From contig DIVW01000023.1 of NCBI GenBank assembly GCA_002428365.1, positions 85,318 through 149,317 of the forward strand: DNA of 64,000 bases. The letters run 5' to 3'. Source of the DNA: Propionibacteriaceae bacterium UBA6122 (GTDB lineage: Bacteria; Actinomycetota; Actinomycetes; Propionibacteriales; Propionibacteriaceae). Numbering within the stretch: the stretch's first letter is position 1; each line of letters begins with the position of its first letter. Below the pieces are notes generated by a model that saw only the letters and a list, made by a program, of their open reading frames with translations, did not search any database and was not told the origin of the DNA. Below are positions 23,929 through 31,278 of the stretch, one piece after another. The position numbers were made by a program, and so were the translations under genes.

Positions 23929-24231
23929 TCACCAGGAAGATTTCTGAATCCCGGGCAGGAATCCGGCGTGGGCCAACTCGCGGAACTTCACTCGCGAGAC
24001 CCCGGCCTTGCGCAGGTAGCCGCGCGGGCGTCCGTCGGTCTTGTCGCGGTTGCGCACCCGGACGGGGCTGGCGTCGCGCGGCAGCTTGGCTAAGGCGCTT
24101 TGCGCGGCAAGGCGGTCGGTCAGGGTGGTGCCGGTGCGCACCTGCTCTTTGAGGGCGGCTCGACGTTCGGCGTAGTGAGCGACGATGCGTTGGCGGCGTT
24201 CGTTGGCGGCAATCTTGGCTTTGGTGGCCAT
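23929..24231 (-). CDS. rpsN: Zinc-free ribosomal protein S14 paralogue
   Basis: A 100-residue S14 of the long form. It ends with RPRGYLRKAGVSRVKFRELA and GFLPGIQKSSW, but has no cysteines at all, so it is the C-minus form that does not bind zinc. These paralogues replace zinc-binding versions when zinc is scarce. The ATG overlaps the stop of the L33 gene (TGATG). It is the last gene of the L28-L33-S14 operon read from the Zur box at 24653. Confidence 0.95.
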   Translation of the reverse strand: MATKAKIAANERRQRIVAHYAERRAALKEQVRTGTTLTDRLAAQSALAKLPRDASPVRVRNRDKTDGRPRGYLRKAGVSRVKFRELAHAGFLPGIQKSSW

Positions 24232-24401
24232 CAGCGAGACTCCTTGAACTCGACGTGAGCGCGAATCACCGGATCGAATTTGCGCAACGACATTCGCTCG
24301 GGATCGTTGCGGCGGTTTTTGCGGGTCACGTAGGTGTAGCCCGTGCCTGCGGTTGAGCGCAGCTTGATAATCGGCCGCACATCCTTGCCCTTGCCCGCCA
24401 T
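24231..24401 (-). CDS. rpmG: Zinc-free ribosomal protein L33 paralogue
   Basis: A 56-residue L33 with the conserved IIKLRSTAGTGYTYVTRKNR core and no cysteines. The start at 24401 overlaps the stop of the L28 gene (TGATG); longer upstream sequence in the same frame lies within L28. It is the middle gene of the three-gene zinc-starvation operon. Confidence 0.95.
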   Translation of the reverse strand: MAGKGKDVRPIIKLRSTAGTGYTYVTRKNRRNDPERMSLRKFDPVIRAHVEFKESR

Positions 24402-24637
24402 CAGAGCTTCGCCCCAGCCTGTATCAGTTCGGCGGCCACAACATCGATGCCGCGGGCGTCGATGGTCTTGATGCCCCGGGCACTCACCCGAAGGGTCACT
24501 GATCGCCCGAGGCCGGGCACCCAGTACCGCTTGGCCTGGACGTTGACGTCCCACCTCCGCCGCGTGCGCCGGTGGGAGTGGGAGACGTTGTTGCCGAAGG
24601 CCGGGCGGGCGCCGGTGACCTGGCAGGTTCGCGACAT
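24401..24637 (-). CDS. rpmB: Zinc-free ribosomal protein L28 paralogue
   Basis: A 78-residue L28 starting MSRTCQVTGARPAFGNNVSH. The zinc-binding form has a CxxC here; this one has CQVT, keeping a single Cys, and no second pair later. The ATG at 24637 has TAGGAG upstream. It is the first gene of the leftward operon and starts 15 bp from the predicted Zur box. Confidence 0.95.
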   Translation of the reverse strand: MSRTCQVTGARPAFGNNVSHSHRRTRRRWDVNVQAKRYWVPGLGRSVTLRVSARGIKTIDARGIDVVAAELIQAGAKL

Positions 24638-24652
24638 GTTGCTCCTATGTAT

Positions 24653-24671
24653 AATGAGAACCGTTCTCACT
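24653..24671. promoter_or_regulatory. Predicted Zur box in the divergent ribosomal-protein promoter
   Basis: AATGAGAA (24653-24660), CCG, then TTCTCACT (24664-24671) make an inverted repeat with one mismatch. A consensus -10, TATAAT (24650-24655), overlaps it on the rightward strand, and TATACA reads as a -10 on the leftward strand. One site in a 49-bp gap can thus repress both operons. Confidence 0.82.
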
Positions 24672-24686
24672 ACGATAGCAGGTGAC

Positions 24687-24935
24687 ATGAAGCAGAACCT
24701 CCATCCCGACTACCGCCAGGTGGTCTTCCGGGACCGCTCCGGCGGCCTGATGTTCCGTACCGGTTCCACGATGACTTCGGCCCAAACCATTGAGTACGAA
24801 GGTCAGACCTACCCGCTGATCGAGGTAGAGATTTCGAGCCAATCCCATCCGTTCTGGAGCGGGCGGGAACGCATCGTCGATACCGAAGGTCGGGTTGAGC
24901 GGTACCGCCGCCGCTATGGCAAGGCTGGCTCGTGA
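24687..24935 (+). CDS. rpmE2: Ribosomal protein L31 type B (zinc-free)
   Basis: An 82-residue type B L31 starting MKQNLHPDYRQVVFRDRSGG, without the CxxC zinc motif of the type A protein. The ATG has AGGTGA upstream. It is the first gene of the rightward zinc-starvation operon and overlaps the L36 gene by GTGA. Confidence 0.95.
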   Translation: MKQNLHPDYRQVVFRDRSGGLMFRTGSTMTSAQTIEYEGQTYPLIEVEISSQSHPFWSGRERIVDTEGRVERYRRRYGKAGS

Positions 24936-25054
24936 AGGTGCGCAACTCGCTGCGGGCGCTGAAGAAGATCCCTGGTGCGCAGATCGTCCATCGCCGTGGG
25001 CGGGTGTTCGTGATCAACAAGACCAACCCGAGAATGAAAGCGAGGCAGGGATGA
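24932..25054 (+). CDS. rpmJ: Zinc-free ribosomal protein L36 paralogue
   Basis: A 40-residue L36 (GTG start), reading KVRNSLRALKKIPGAQIVH and ending TNPRMKARQG. The zinc-binding form has a C-C-C-H set; here there are no cysteines. It is short and was found by reading between L31 and the CobW-like gene. It overlaps both neighbours (GTGA with L31, ATGA with the next gene), which supports it as real. Confidence 0.93.
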   Translation: MKVRNSLRALKKIPGAQIVHRRGRVFVINKTNPRMKARQG

Positions 25055-26172
25055 AACGCATCGGTGGCCGAGTGCCCCAAGAGCAGAAGGTTCCGGTGAT
25101 TCTGGTCAGCGGGGTCGCGCCCGAGCCGATCGCTGCGGCGATCATCGCGCTGCAGTGGGACCTGCCCTCGGCGGTGGTGGTGCGCCACGACATCGATCCG
25201 GACGCAGAAATGCTGCTGCGTACGGTCAGCGATGCCGGCGGCGTGCAGGAGCGGCTCGAAATCGACGTGGAGCATGCCTGCATCAACTGCGCGATTCGCG
25301 AAGACATCATTCCGACGCTGGAGCGGCTGGCTGCTTCCGGGCGGTGGGGGGCGATCATCGCCCAACTGCCGGTGACTGCTGAGCCGATGCAAGTTTGCCG
25401 GGTGATCGGCTACTCCCCGGAGGTGGCGCCGCACGTCCGGATCGCGGCCAGCCTGGTGGCCTTGGAAGGCGAGACGATCGTGGCCGATCTGCTCGGCGAT
25501 GACCTGCTCACCGAGCGCAACTTGCCCGTCCGTGACGACGATGAGCGCGGGGTTGGCGAGACCGCCTCGGCGATGGTCGAATACGCCGACGTGGTGGCCC
25601 TCTTCGGTGACCCTGACGCGACTGGCTGGGAACTGCTCCGCGCCATCCTGCGTCCCGGCGCTGAGTTGACTACTGCCATTGGCGAGGTGGATCTAGCCGG
25701 GTTGGCAGCGGGGGTGCACGACCATGGCCGCAGTGAAGACTGGGTCGCAATAGTGCGTCACGAGGAGCTGCCAGCAGCCACTGACGGGGCGGCTTGGGTG
25801 CTCGACTTCCGCTCTGATCGGCCGTTCCATCCCGAACGGCTGCAGGAGAACATCGAGACGCTGGGACGCGGCGCGCGGCGCTCGCGGGGGTGCTTCTGGT
25901 TGCCAAGTCGGCCAGCACAGGTGTGTCAATGGGACGGTGCTGGCGGCATGGTGAGCATTGGTTCGGCCCACCATTGGGAGGCTGGCGATCAGCTCACTCG
26001 AATAGTGATCGTCGGGCTCGATGACGGTCGCGACGAGTTGGCCCAAGCCTTCGAGAGCTGCCTGCTGACCGATGCGGAGTTGGCTGAGCGTGGCCGCTTC
26101 TGGGAAGTGTCCGATGACGGTTACGAACCCTGGCTGGGCCCAGTGCGCAGCCTGGCAATCAAGGAGGTCTGA
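25051..26172 (+). CDS. CobW-like protein with degenerate GTP site (Rv0106/MRF-like)
   Basis: A 373-residue protein with the CobW/YciC layout. The C-terminal domain has DRPFHPERLQENIETLG followed by RSRGCFWLPSRP. The N-terminal GTPase half is degenerate: the P-loop GxxGxGK(T/S) is replaced by SGVAPEPIAA, the metal-chaperone motif GCxCC by HACINC, and the ESSG segment by QLPV. It is therefore unlikely to hydrolyse GTP. It resembles the zinc-regulated mycobacterial Rv0106 family; a mycobacterial protein from such an operon (MRF) recruits a hibernation factor to zinc-free ribosomes. A similar role here is inference. Confidence 0.82.
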   Translation: MKRIGGRVPQEQKVPVILVSGVAPEPIAAAIIALQWDLPSAVVVRHDIDPDAEMLLRTVSDAGGVQERLEIDVEHACINCAIREDIIPTLERLAASGRWGAIIAQLPVTAEPMQVCRVIGYSPEVAPHVRIAASLVALEGETIVADLLGDDLLTERNLPVRDDDERGVGETASAMVEYADVVALFGDPDATGWELLRAILRPGAELTTAIGEVDLAGLAAGVHDHGRSEDWVAIVRHEELPAATDGAAWVLDFRSDRPFHPERLQENIETLGRGARRSRGCFWLPSRPAQVCQWDGAGGMVSIGSAHHWEAGDQLTRIVIVGLDDGRDELAQAFESCLLTDAELAERGRFWEVSDDGYEPWLGPVRSLAIKEV

Positions 26173-26339
26173 TGGCGGTTCCGAAGCGACGCCAATCGCG
26201 CAGCAACACGCGCCACCGCCGCTCGAACTGGAAGGCTGAGGTGCCCGACCTGGTGCCGATCAAGCTCAACGGCGTCGAGTATCACGTGCCGCGACGGTTG
26301 GTGCGTGCCTATCAGGCCGGCCTGCTGAACCCCGAGTAG
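26172..26339 (+). CDS. rpmF: Zinc-free ribosomal protein L32 paralogue
   Basis: A 55-residue L32 starting MAVPKRRQSRSNTRHRRSNW, the conserved N-terminus. The C-terminal zinc ribbon with its four cysteines is replaced by a cysteine-free tail ending YQAGLLNPE. AAGGAGG precedes the ATG, which overlaps the CobW-like stop (TGATG). It is short and easily overlooked. It completes the rightward zinc-starvation operon. Confidence 0.93.
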   Translation: MAVPKRRQSRSNTRHRRSNWKAEVPDLVPIKLNGVEYHVPRRLVRAYQAGLLNPE

Positions 26340-26378
26340 ACAGACTTGCTCGGATGCTGAGTCCGTCGAAGCCCCGGT

Positions 26379-26410
26379 TACTTGCAATACAAGGTAGCCG
26401 GTCATACCCT
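26379..26410 (+). promoter_or_regulatory. PadR promoter with overlapping palindrome
   Basis: The -35 TTGCAA (26382-26387) and -10 TACCCT (26405-26410) are 17 bp apart. The ATG of the PadR gene is 6 nt after the -10, so the mRNA is probably leaderless. An imperfect palindrome TACTTG-N5-CAAGGTA (26379-26396) covers the -35 and is a likely autoregulatory operator. Confidence 0.55.
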
Positions 26411-26416
26411 GGATGC

Positions 26417-26758
26417 ATGGTTGCTGAACGTGGTCCGTGGGCTTCGCAGTTACGCAAGGGCGTGCTGGAGTTGGCCGTCCTGGGTTTGCTCGACGCCGAA
26501 CCAAAGTACGGCTCGCAGTTGGTCGATGAGTTGGCCGTCCAACCGGCGCTGGAGATCACTGCCGGCACGGTCTATCCGCTGTTGGCCCGGCTGGCCAAAG
26601 CCGGCCTGGTGACCACCCGCTGGCAGGAGTCGCCGACCGGCCCGCCGCGCAAGTACTACGCGCTAAGCCCAGCAGGGCGCGAGCAGGTGCGCTCGCTGGC
26701 TGGGGAGTTCCGTGCGGTGGCCAAGGCAATGAACAAGGTGTTGGAAGGAATCCGATGA
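26417..26758 (+). CDS. PadR-family transcriptional regulator
   Basis: A 113-residue winged-helix regulator of the PadR type: GVLELAVLGLLDAEPKYGSQL, then ITAGTVYPLLARLAKAGLV and KYYALSPAGRE. PadR proteins of this size usually control a downstream membrane-protein gene, and this one overlaps such a gene by ATGA. I chose the ATG at 26417, placed 6 nt after a good -10. Confidence 0.92.
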   Translation: MVAERGPWASQLRKGVLELAVLGLLDAEPKYGSQLVDELAVQPALEITAGTVYPLLARLAKAGLVTTRWQESPTGPPRKYYALSPAGREQVRSLAGEFRAVAKAMNKVLEGIR

Positions 26759-27615
26759 TCACCTCACTCGACGAACTCACCCCGGCCGCCCGGACGGTGG
26801 CGCTGCGCTTTCTCGATACGGCCGCCGCGGCCACTGAAGCTGAATTGCGCGAGCAGGTGGTCGAGGGGCTGACCGCTGAGCTGTGTGAACGGCTGGCTGC
26901 CGATGCCACCCCCGACGGCGTGGAAGCGGTGGCGGCAGGCTTCGGCCCGATTGCCGAGGATCTGGAAGACGATCCGCACGGCTTCCTGGGCCGCCTGGGT
27001 GCCGGGGTGAAGTTCGATGATCTCGCCGGACGCATCGCTCGCACCTGGTGGAACCCGGCAGATGAGCGCTACTTCGTGCCGCGAGCTTTCGGTTGGGGCT
27101 GGGATCTGAACGTTGGGGCGGTCGCCGTGCGCCTCGGCCTTATTGAGCCGGACGCCGAAGCCGTGCCGTTCACCGCCACCCCGGATGCGGCGTTCAAGGC
27201 GGCCGCCGCCGTGCCGCTGGCGCTCGGCGCTGCGGTGGGCCTGCACTACATCGTCCGCGGCCGCAGTTTGCCGGCTCGCCTGCCCTCGCATTGGGCCTTT
27301 GATGGCCGTCCCGACCGCTGGATCTCCAAGCCGTCGGCAGCCATCACCGACCTGGGCATCACCAGCGTCGCCGCCGGAGCTGCGGCCTGGGCTGCCACCA
27401 CCGACCGCGAAGGTTCGCAGCGGGCCGGAGTGCTCGCTGGTGCCACCTTGGCCGGCGGTCTGGCCGCGTCCACCGCACTGGTGCGTGGCTTGGCCAAGCC
27501 CCGCGGCTGGGCCGCACCCCTTGGCGTCTTCGCCGCCTCGGCAGCCGTCGCCGGGGTGCTCTACGGCCTAGCCAAGGCCGGTCGCGATGCCGAGATCGCC
27601 CGCGACTTGGGGTAG
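26755..27615 (+). CDS. DUF1700-like / DUF5808 / DUF1648 membrane protein
   Basis: A 286-residue protein partnered with PadR. The N-terminal ~70 residues are an acidic helical region like the HAAS/DUF1700 domains that pair with PadR regulators. The segment WWNPADERYFVPRAFGWGW is DUF5808-like. A DUF1648-like motif (LPSHWAFDGRPDRW) lies between hydrophobic segments in the C-terminal half. The function is unknown; it probably acts in the membrane under PadR control. Its 3' end overlaps the convergent cupin gene by 48 bp. Confidence 0.78.
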   Translation: MITSLDELTPAARTVALRFLDTAAAATEAELREQVVEGLTAELCERLAADATPDGVEAVAAGFGPIAEDLEDDPHGFLGRLGAGVKFDDLAGRIARTWWNPADERYFVPRAFGWGWDLNVGAVAVRLGLIEPDAEAVPFTATPDAAFKAAAAVPLALGAAVGLHYIVRGRSLPARLPSHWAFDGRPDRWISKPSAAITDLGITSVAAGAAAWAATTDREGSQRAGVLAGATLAGGLAASTALVRGLAKPRGWAAPLGVFAASAAVAGVLYGLAKAGRDAEIARDLG

Positions 27616-28845
27616 CGGACAACGCGCCAACTCGGAGCTACCCGGGCCGAAGTGCTTCAGCAGCACCAACGGCTCATTGGTGCTGCGATTATGCACGCGC
27701 ACCCCGGCCCGGGCGGCCGTCTCGGAGACGAAGAACTCATCATCGCTGAGCTCCCCGAAGCGAATCAGGGTGGCCGCGGCCGCGTGATGGACGCCGAAGC
27801 TGCCCTGGCCTTGAACCACGATCACGCCATAGGCGTCCTCGTCGGTGATGATCGCCGTCGCGCCGGGGGCCACGGTCAGCTCCTTGGCGCTGAAGGCCAG
27901 CGATTTGTAGACGATCCACTTCTCGACGTAGTCGTGCCCACCCTCGGCCAGCGAAGCCTCAGTCTCGAACGGAATCAGCTGTCGATTGGCCACGAACGCC
28001 GGGTCGACATTGGCCGACCAGTCGAGCAGCTCGATGAGGTAATCCAGATCGCCGACCCGATCAGCCGGGACGTCCTTCCAGAGCAGCTCTTCGGGCACCT
28101 CGCGGTTGTTGCTCCACGACTCGCACATGCACAACACGTCTGAAGCGGCCTGCGGTTCGTAAGTGCACGCGCTGCCTGGCGCGTGCAGCACCCCGGCCGG
28201 AATATCCCAGCCGGTGCCCAGCCGGGTGCGGTAACCCAACGACAGCTCGGTGATCCGGTTGTCCCCGCCGCGGCCAAACCAGGACAACCGCTCCAACACC
28301 TGCTCGCGGGTCACCTGCGGCTGCAAGCCGAGGAACGAAATCGGCTGGCCAGCCAGCTGGTTGTTCATCTGCGGGGAGTAGTAGTAGGCCTCCGGCTTGG
28401 CCACCTTGCCCAGCGGATGGGCGTGCTCATCGCGGTGATGGACGTGGAACGGCAGCGCCTGCTCGTTGTCGAAGAACTTGGCGAACACCGGCCAGTTGCC
28501 GTGCTCAGCCCACAGGCGTTTCCCAATCAACGCGGGCCCGTGCTCGGCGATGAACTGATCGAAGGCCAACAAGCCTCCGTCCGGGTCGACCACCTGACTC
28601 AGACCCTCCAGCGGGCCGGTGGCCGCGCCGTTGTCGGCCCGAATGGGGGAGGCCAGCCAGCGCTCGTCGATGCCGCCGCGGTCTTTGCCATAGGCGTAGT
28701 AGTCCTCAGGGTGCAGGCGCAGCCGCCGTCCCGGGGTGGAGAAGACGCGCGGCACCCAGGTCGGCGCCAGCCGCACCACGCCAGCACCCTGGTCGAGGGC
28801 GCGGTCGGCGGCCGCGGCAAAGCCGGCCTTGGACGGAGTTCTCAT
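27568..28845 (-). CDS. Cupin sugar isomerase-like protein (class I PMI-like)
   Basis: A 425-residue cupin protein similar to class I mannose-6-phosphate isomerases. Metal-ligand candidates lie in LPFHVHHRDEHAHP and further on in GWDIPAGVLHAPG, the usual His/Glu arrangement. A second cupin-like half follows. Beside a sugar importer, kinase and aldolase, a role as an aldose-ketose isomerase or a related epimerase is likely, but the substrate is not known. It is 36 bases downstream of deoR on the same strand. Its 3' end overlaps the convergent gene at 26755-27615. Confidence 0.72.
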   Translation of the reverse strand: MRTPSKAGFAAAADRALDQGAGVVRLAPTWVPRVFSTPGRRLRLHPEDYYAYGKDRGGIDERWLASPIRADNGAATGPLEGLSQVVDPDGGLLAFDQFIAEHGPALIGKRLWAEHGNWPVFAKFFDNEQALPFHVHHRDEHAHPLGKVAKPEAYYYSPQMNNQLAGQPISFLGLQPQVTREQVLERLSWFGRGGDNRITELSLGYRTRLGTGWDIPAGVLHAPGSACTYEPQAASDVLCMCESWSNNREVPEELLWKDVPADRVGDLDYLIELLDWSANVDPAFVANRQLIPFETEASLAEGGHDYVEKWIVYKSLAFSAKELTVAPGATAIITDEDAYGVIVVQGQGSFGVHHAAAATLIRFGELSDDEFFVSETAARAGVRVHNRSTNEPLVLLKHFGPGSSELARCPLPQVAGDLGIATGLG

Positions 28846-28881
28846 GGCGGTGATTCCTCGTTTCGTCAGGTGCTGGCGGGG

Positions 28882-29697
28882 TTACTCAGCCAGCGGGAGT
28901 TCTTCGGCGATCAGCACCTGGGCCCCAACCTCGGCGGCGTGGTCGAGCAGTGCCTTGCTGGGACGCTTGTCGGTGACCAGCGTGGTGTTAGCGCTCAGGT
29001 CGGCCACTTCGGCGAACTCGCGCTTGCCGAACTTGGTGGCATCAGCCAGCAGCAGGGTGTGGGTGGCGCAGTCCATCATCGAGCGCATCATGCCCGCCTC
29101 CGGCAGGCTGGAGGTCCACACGGTGCCCTCATCAGTCACCCCGCCGACCCCGATGATCGCCCAGTCGGCGTGAATCGAGCGCGGCACGCCAGCACCGTCG
29201 GAGAGCACCACCGGGCCGATGGTCACCTGGGAGCGCAGCCGGTAGGCCCCGCCGATGACATACAGCTCGCGGGCCCCACGCGAATACATCTCCTGGGGTA
29301 GCGGCAGGCTGTTGGTGACCACCGTCAGCCCACGTTTGGTGGCCAGATGCTTGCCGAGGGCCAACGTGGTGGTGCCGCCGTTGATGATGACGTTTTGCCC
29401 CTCTTCGATCAGGGACGCCGCTGCGCGGGCGATCGCGTCCTTGGCGGTGGCATTGGCATGGATGCGCTTGAAGAAGGGGATGACCGCGTTGAGGCGGTCA
29501 TCGGCCGAGATCGTCACGCCGCCGTGGGTGCGATCGACTGAGCCCTGGGTGGCCAGGGTCTCCACATCACGGCGGACGGTGTCGTCGGACACCCCGAACT
29601 CGGTGGCCAGCTCACTGATCGAAGCCTGGCCGCGGTCTCGGAGGAAGTCGAGAATCTCCGCGCGCCGCCGGGCCGGGTACAAGCTCTCCTTGCTCAC
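28882..29697 (-). CDS. DeoR-family sugar regulator
   Basis: A 271-residue DeoR/GlpR-type repressor. The N-terminal helix-turn-helix reads SISELATEFGVSDDTVRRDV; the C-terminal sugar-phosphate-sensing domain has the NGGTTTLALGK motif and ends in ADATKFGKREFA. I chose the GTG at 29697, which has GGAGGAAC upstream; the longer frame runs through the promoter region. It is divergent from the ABC transporter operon and upstream of the cupin gene. The ligand is probably a phosphorylated intermediate of this pathway. Confidence 0.9.
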   Translation of the reverse strand: MSKESLYPARRRAEILDFLRDRGQASISELATEFGVSDDTVRRDVETLATQGSVDRTHGGVTISADDRLNAVIPFFKRIHANATAKDAIARAAASLIEEGQNVIINGGTTTLALGKHLATKRGLTVVTNSLPLPQEMYSRGARELYVIGGAYRLRSQVTIGPVVLSDGAGVPRSIHADWAIIGVGGVTDEGTVWTSSLPEAGMMRSMMDCATHTLLLADATKFGKREFAEVADLSANTTLVTDKRPSKALLDHAAEVGAQVLIAEELPLAE

Positions 29698-29710
29698 TGT
29701 TCCTCCACTG

Positions 29711-29801
29711 CTGCGGGTTTCTGCGGCTATCGTGCCAGAAAGTGCGCAACTGAGGCAAGAGGCCGCGGAAGTTATCAGTCTGTGACTGCAAGAAACCGCA
29801 G
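29711..29801. promoter_or_regulatory. Spaced inverted repeats in the deoR / ABC divergent promoter
   Basis: CTGCGGGTTTCTGCGG (29711-29726) and AGAAACCGCAG (29791-29801) are inverted copies about 65 bp apart; CCGCAGAAA occurs in both on opposite strands. DeoR-family repressors often bind distant half-sites with looping. The 218-bp gap otherwise holds no gene. Confidence 0.5.
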
Positions 29802-29915
29802 AAATGCCTTGACTAACCGAGGAACTCGGCGTGATCATGTTCTCAAAGGTGTAGTCGTGAGTCTCAGAGCGGAGTCTCCGCTCCTCGCGCACACCACGCA
29901 TGACAAGGGAGTGAG

Positions 29916-31199
29916 ATGCGCAAGAAGTACCTGGCGGGGATCGCTGCGATGGCAGCGGCCGCCCTGGCTATGACTGGCTGCACCGGTGGCGGTACCGCCC
30001 CGTCCGCCAGCACCGGGGGCACTGTGACCCTCGAATTCGCCCAGTGGTGGGAGCCGGAGCTGCCGGCCAACTCACTGCGGTCGCTGATGGATAAGTTCGA
30101 GTCGGAGAACCCGGGCATCAAGGTCAAGCTGATCAGCGGCCCCTACGCCTCCACCAAGGAACAGGTCGTTGCCGGTGCTGCCGCCGGGACCATGTCCGAT
30201 GTGGTCGGCCTCGACGGAGCCTGGGTCAACGACTTCGTGAAGCAGGGATCGTTGGCGAACCTCACCGATCTGATGAAGTCCGCCAACTTCGATGAGAGCC
30301 AACTGGCCGCTCAGGTCAAGCTCGACGGCTCCACCTGGATGATCCCGGTGGCCAACTTCGTCTACCCGATGTTCGTCAATGATGACCTACTGAAGAAGGC
30401 CGGAGTCGCCGCGGTGCCGACCAACCGCACCGAGTTCGCTGCGGCTGCTGCGGCAGTTACCAAGACCGGCAAGAACACGTCCGGCTGGGTCCTGCCGCTC
30501 GACACTGCCACCCCCAACGGCATCCAGAACGATGTCATGAGCTGGGTGTGGGCCTCCGGTGGCTCGATGCTCAAGGACGGTAAGCCGTACCTGGTCGGCA
30601 ACACCGAGGTCAAAGACACGATGACCTTCATCAAGGGCATGTACGACGCAGGCTCCATCGCCAAGGGCTCCTTCACCATGAAGGAACAGGACAAGGTCAA
30701 CGAGTTCACCAACGGCCGCGTCGGCATGATGATCGATTCCCTGGCTCACGTGAACCTGATTCGCGAAGAGAACAAGGATCTGAAGTTCTCGGTGGCGGCG
30801 ATCCCGGCTGCCGATGGCTACTCCGGCAAGCGCGGCATGCCGTACGCCTCCTGGGGCATCGGCGTTGCCAACAACAGCAAGCATCAGGCCGAAGCCTTCA
30901 AGCTGGTCTCCTTCTTGATGGGCAAGGACGTCAACGCGACCCTGTGCAACTCCGCCCACGCGTTCCCGGGTAACACCCAGGCCGTGCCGGACTTCGTAAA
31001 CAGCGATCCGATCTTCAAGCAGGCCTTCGAGATCTACCAGGCCGGCACCGCGACCAACGAGTTCACCGGCTTGCCGGTGGCCGAGGATCTGATGCGTTCC
31101 TTCGATGAGCAGTTCCAGAAGTACCTTGCGGGCAAGCAATCGGCTGATGATGCCCTGGCCGCATCCCAGAGTGCTTGGGAGAAAGCCTTCAGCGGCTGA
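29916..31199 (+). CDS. ABC sugar-binding lipoprotein (family 1 solute-binding protein)
   Basis: A 427-residue solute-binding protein. Signal peptide with lipobox MTGC near residue 20, then a mature domain typical of family 1 carbohydrate-binding proteins (LEFAQWWEPE at the start, ASWGIGVANNSKHQAEAFKL in the C-lobe). It captures a sugar outside the cell for the two permeases downstream. The ATG follows AAGGGAGTGAG. It is separated from the first permease gene by a strong hairpin. Confidence 0.92.
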   Translation: MRKKYLAGIAAMAAAALAMTGCTGGGTAPSASTGGTVTLEFAQWWEPELPANSLRSLMDKFESENPGIKVKLISGPYASTKEQVVAGAAAGTMSDVVGLDGAWVNDFVKQGSLANLTDLMKSANFDESQLAAQVKLDGSTWMIPVANFVYPMFVNDDLLKKAGVAAVPTNRTEFAAAAAAVTKTGKNTSGWVLPLDTATPNGIQNDVMSWVWASGGSMLKDGKPYLVGNTEVKDTMTFIKGMYDAGSIAKGSFTMKEQDKVNEFTNGRVGMMIDSLAHVNLIREENKDLKFSVAAIPAADGYSGKRGMPYASWGIGVANNSKHQAEAFKLVSFLMGKDVNATLCNSAHAFPGNTQAVPDFVNSDPIFKQAFEIYQAGTATNEFTGLPVAEDLMRSFDEQFQKYLAGKQSADDALAASQSAWEKAFSG

Positions 31200-31216
31200 C
31201 CCACCCATCGCACCCC

Positions 31217-31255
31217 GGAGTGGGGGCCGCACCGCCTCTCGGCGGCCCCCACTCC
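31217..31255 (+). terminator. Intercistronic hairpin after the binding-protein gene
   Basis: Perfect 14-bp arms, GGAGTGGGGGCCGC (31217-31230) and GCGGCCCCCACTCC (31242-31255), with an 11-base loop and no T-run. Such hairpins after binding-protein genes usually stabilise the upstream mRNA or attenuate readthrough, giving more binding protein than permease. Confidence 0.7.
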
Positions 31256-31278
31256 ACAACCGAAAGGAGGCAGCGAAA

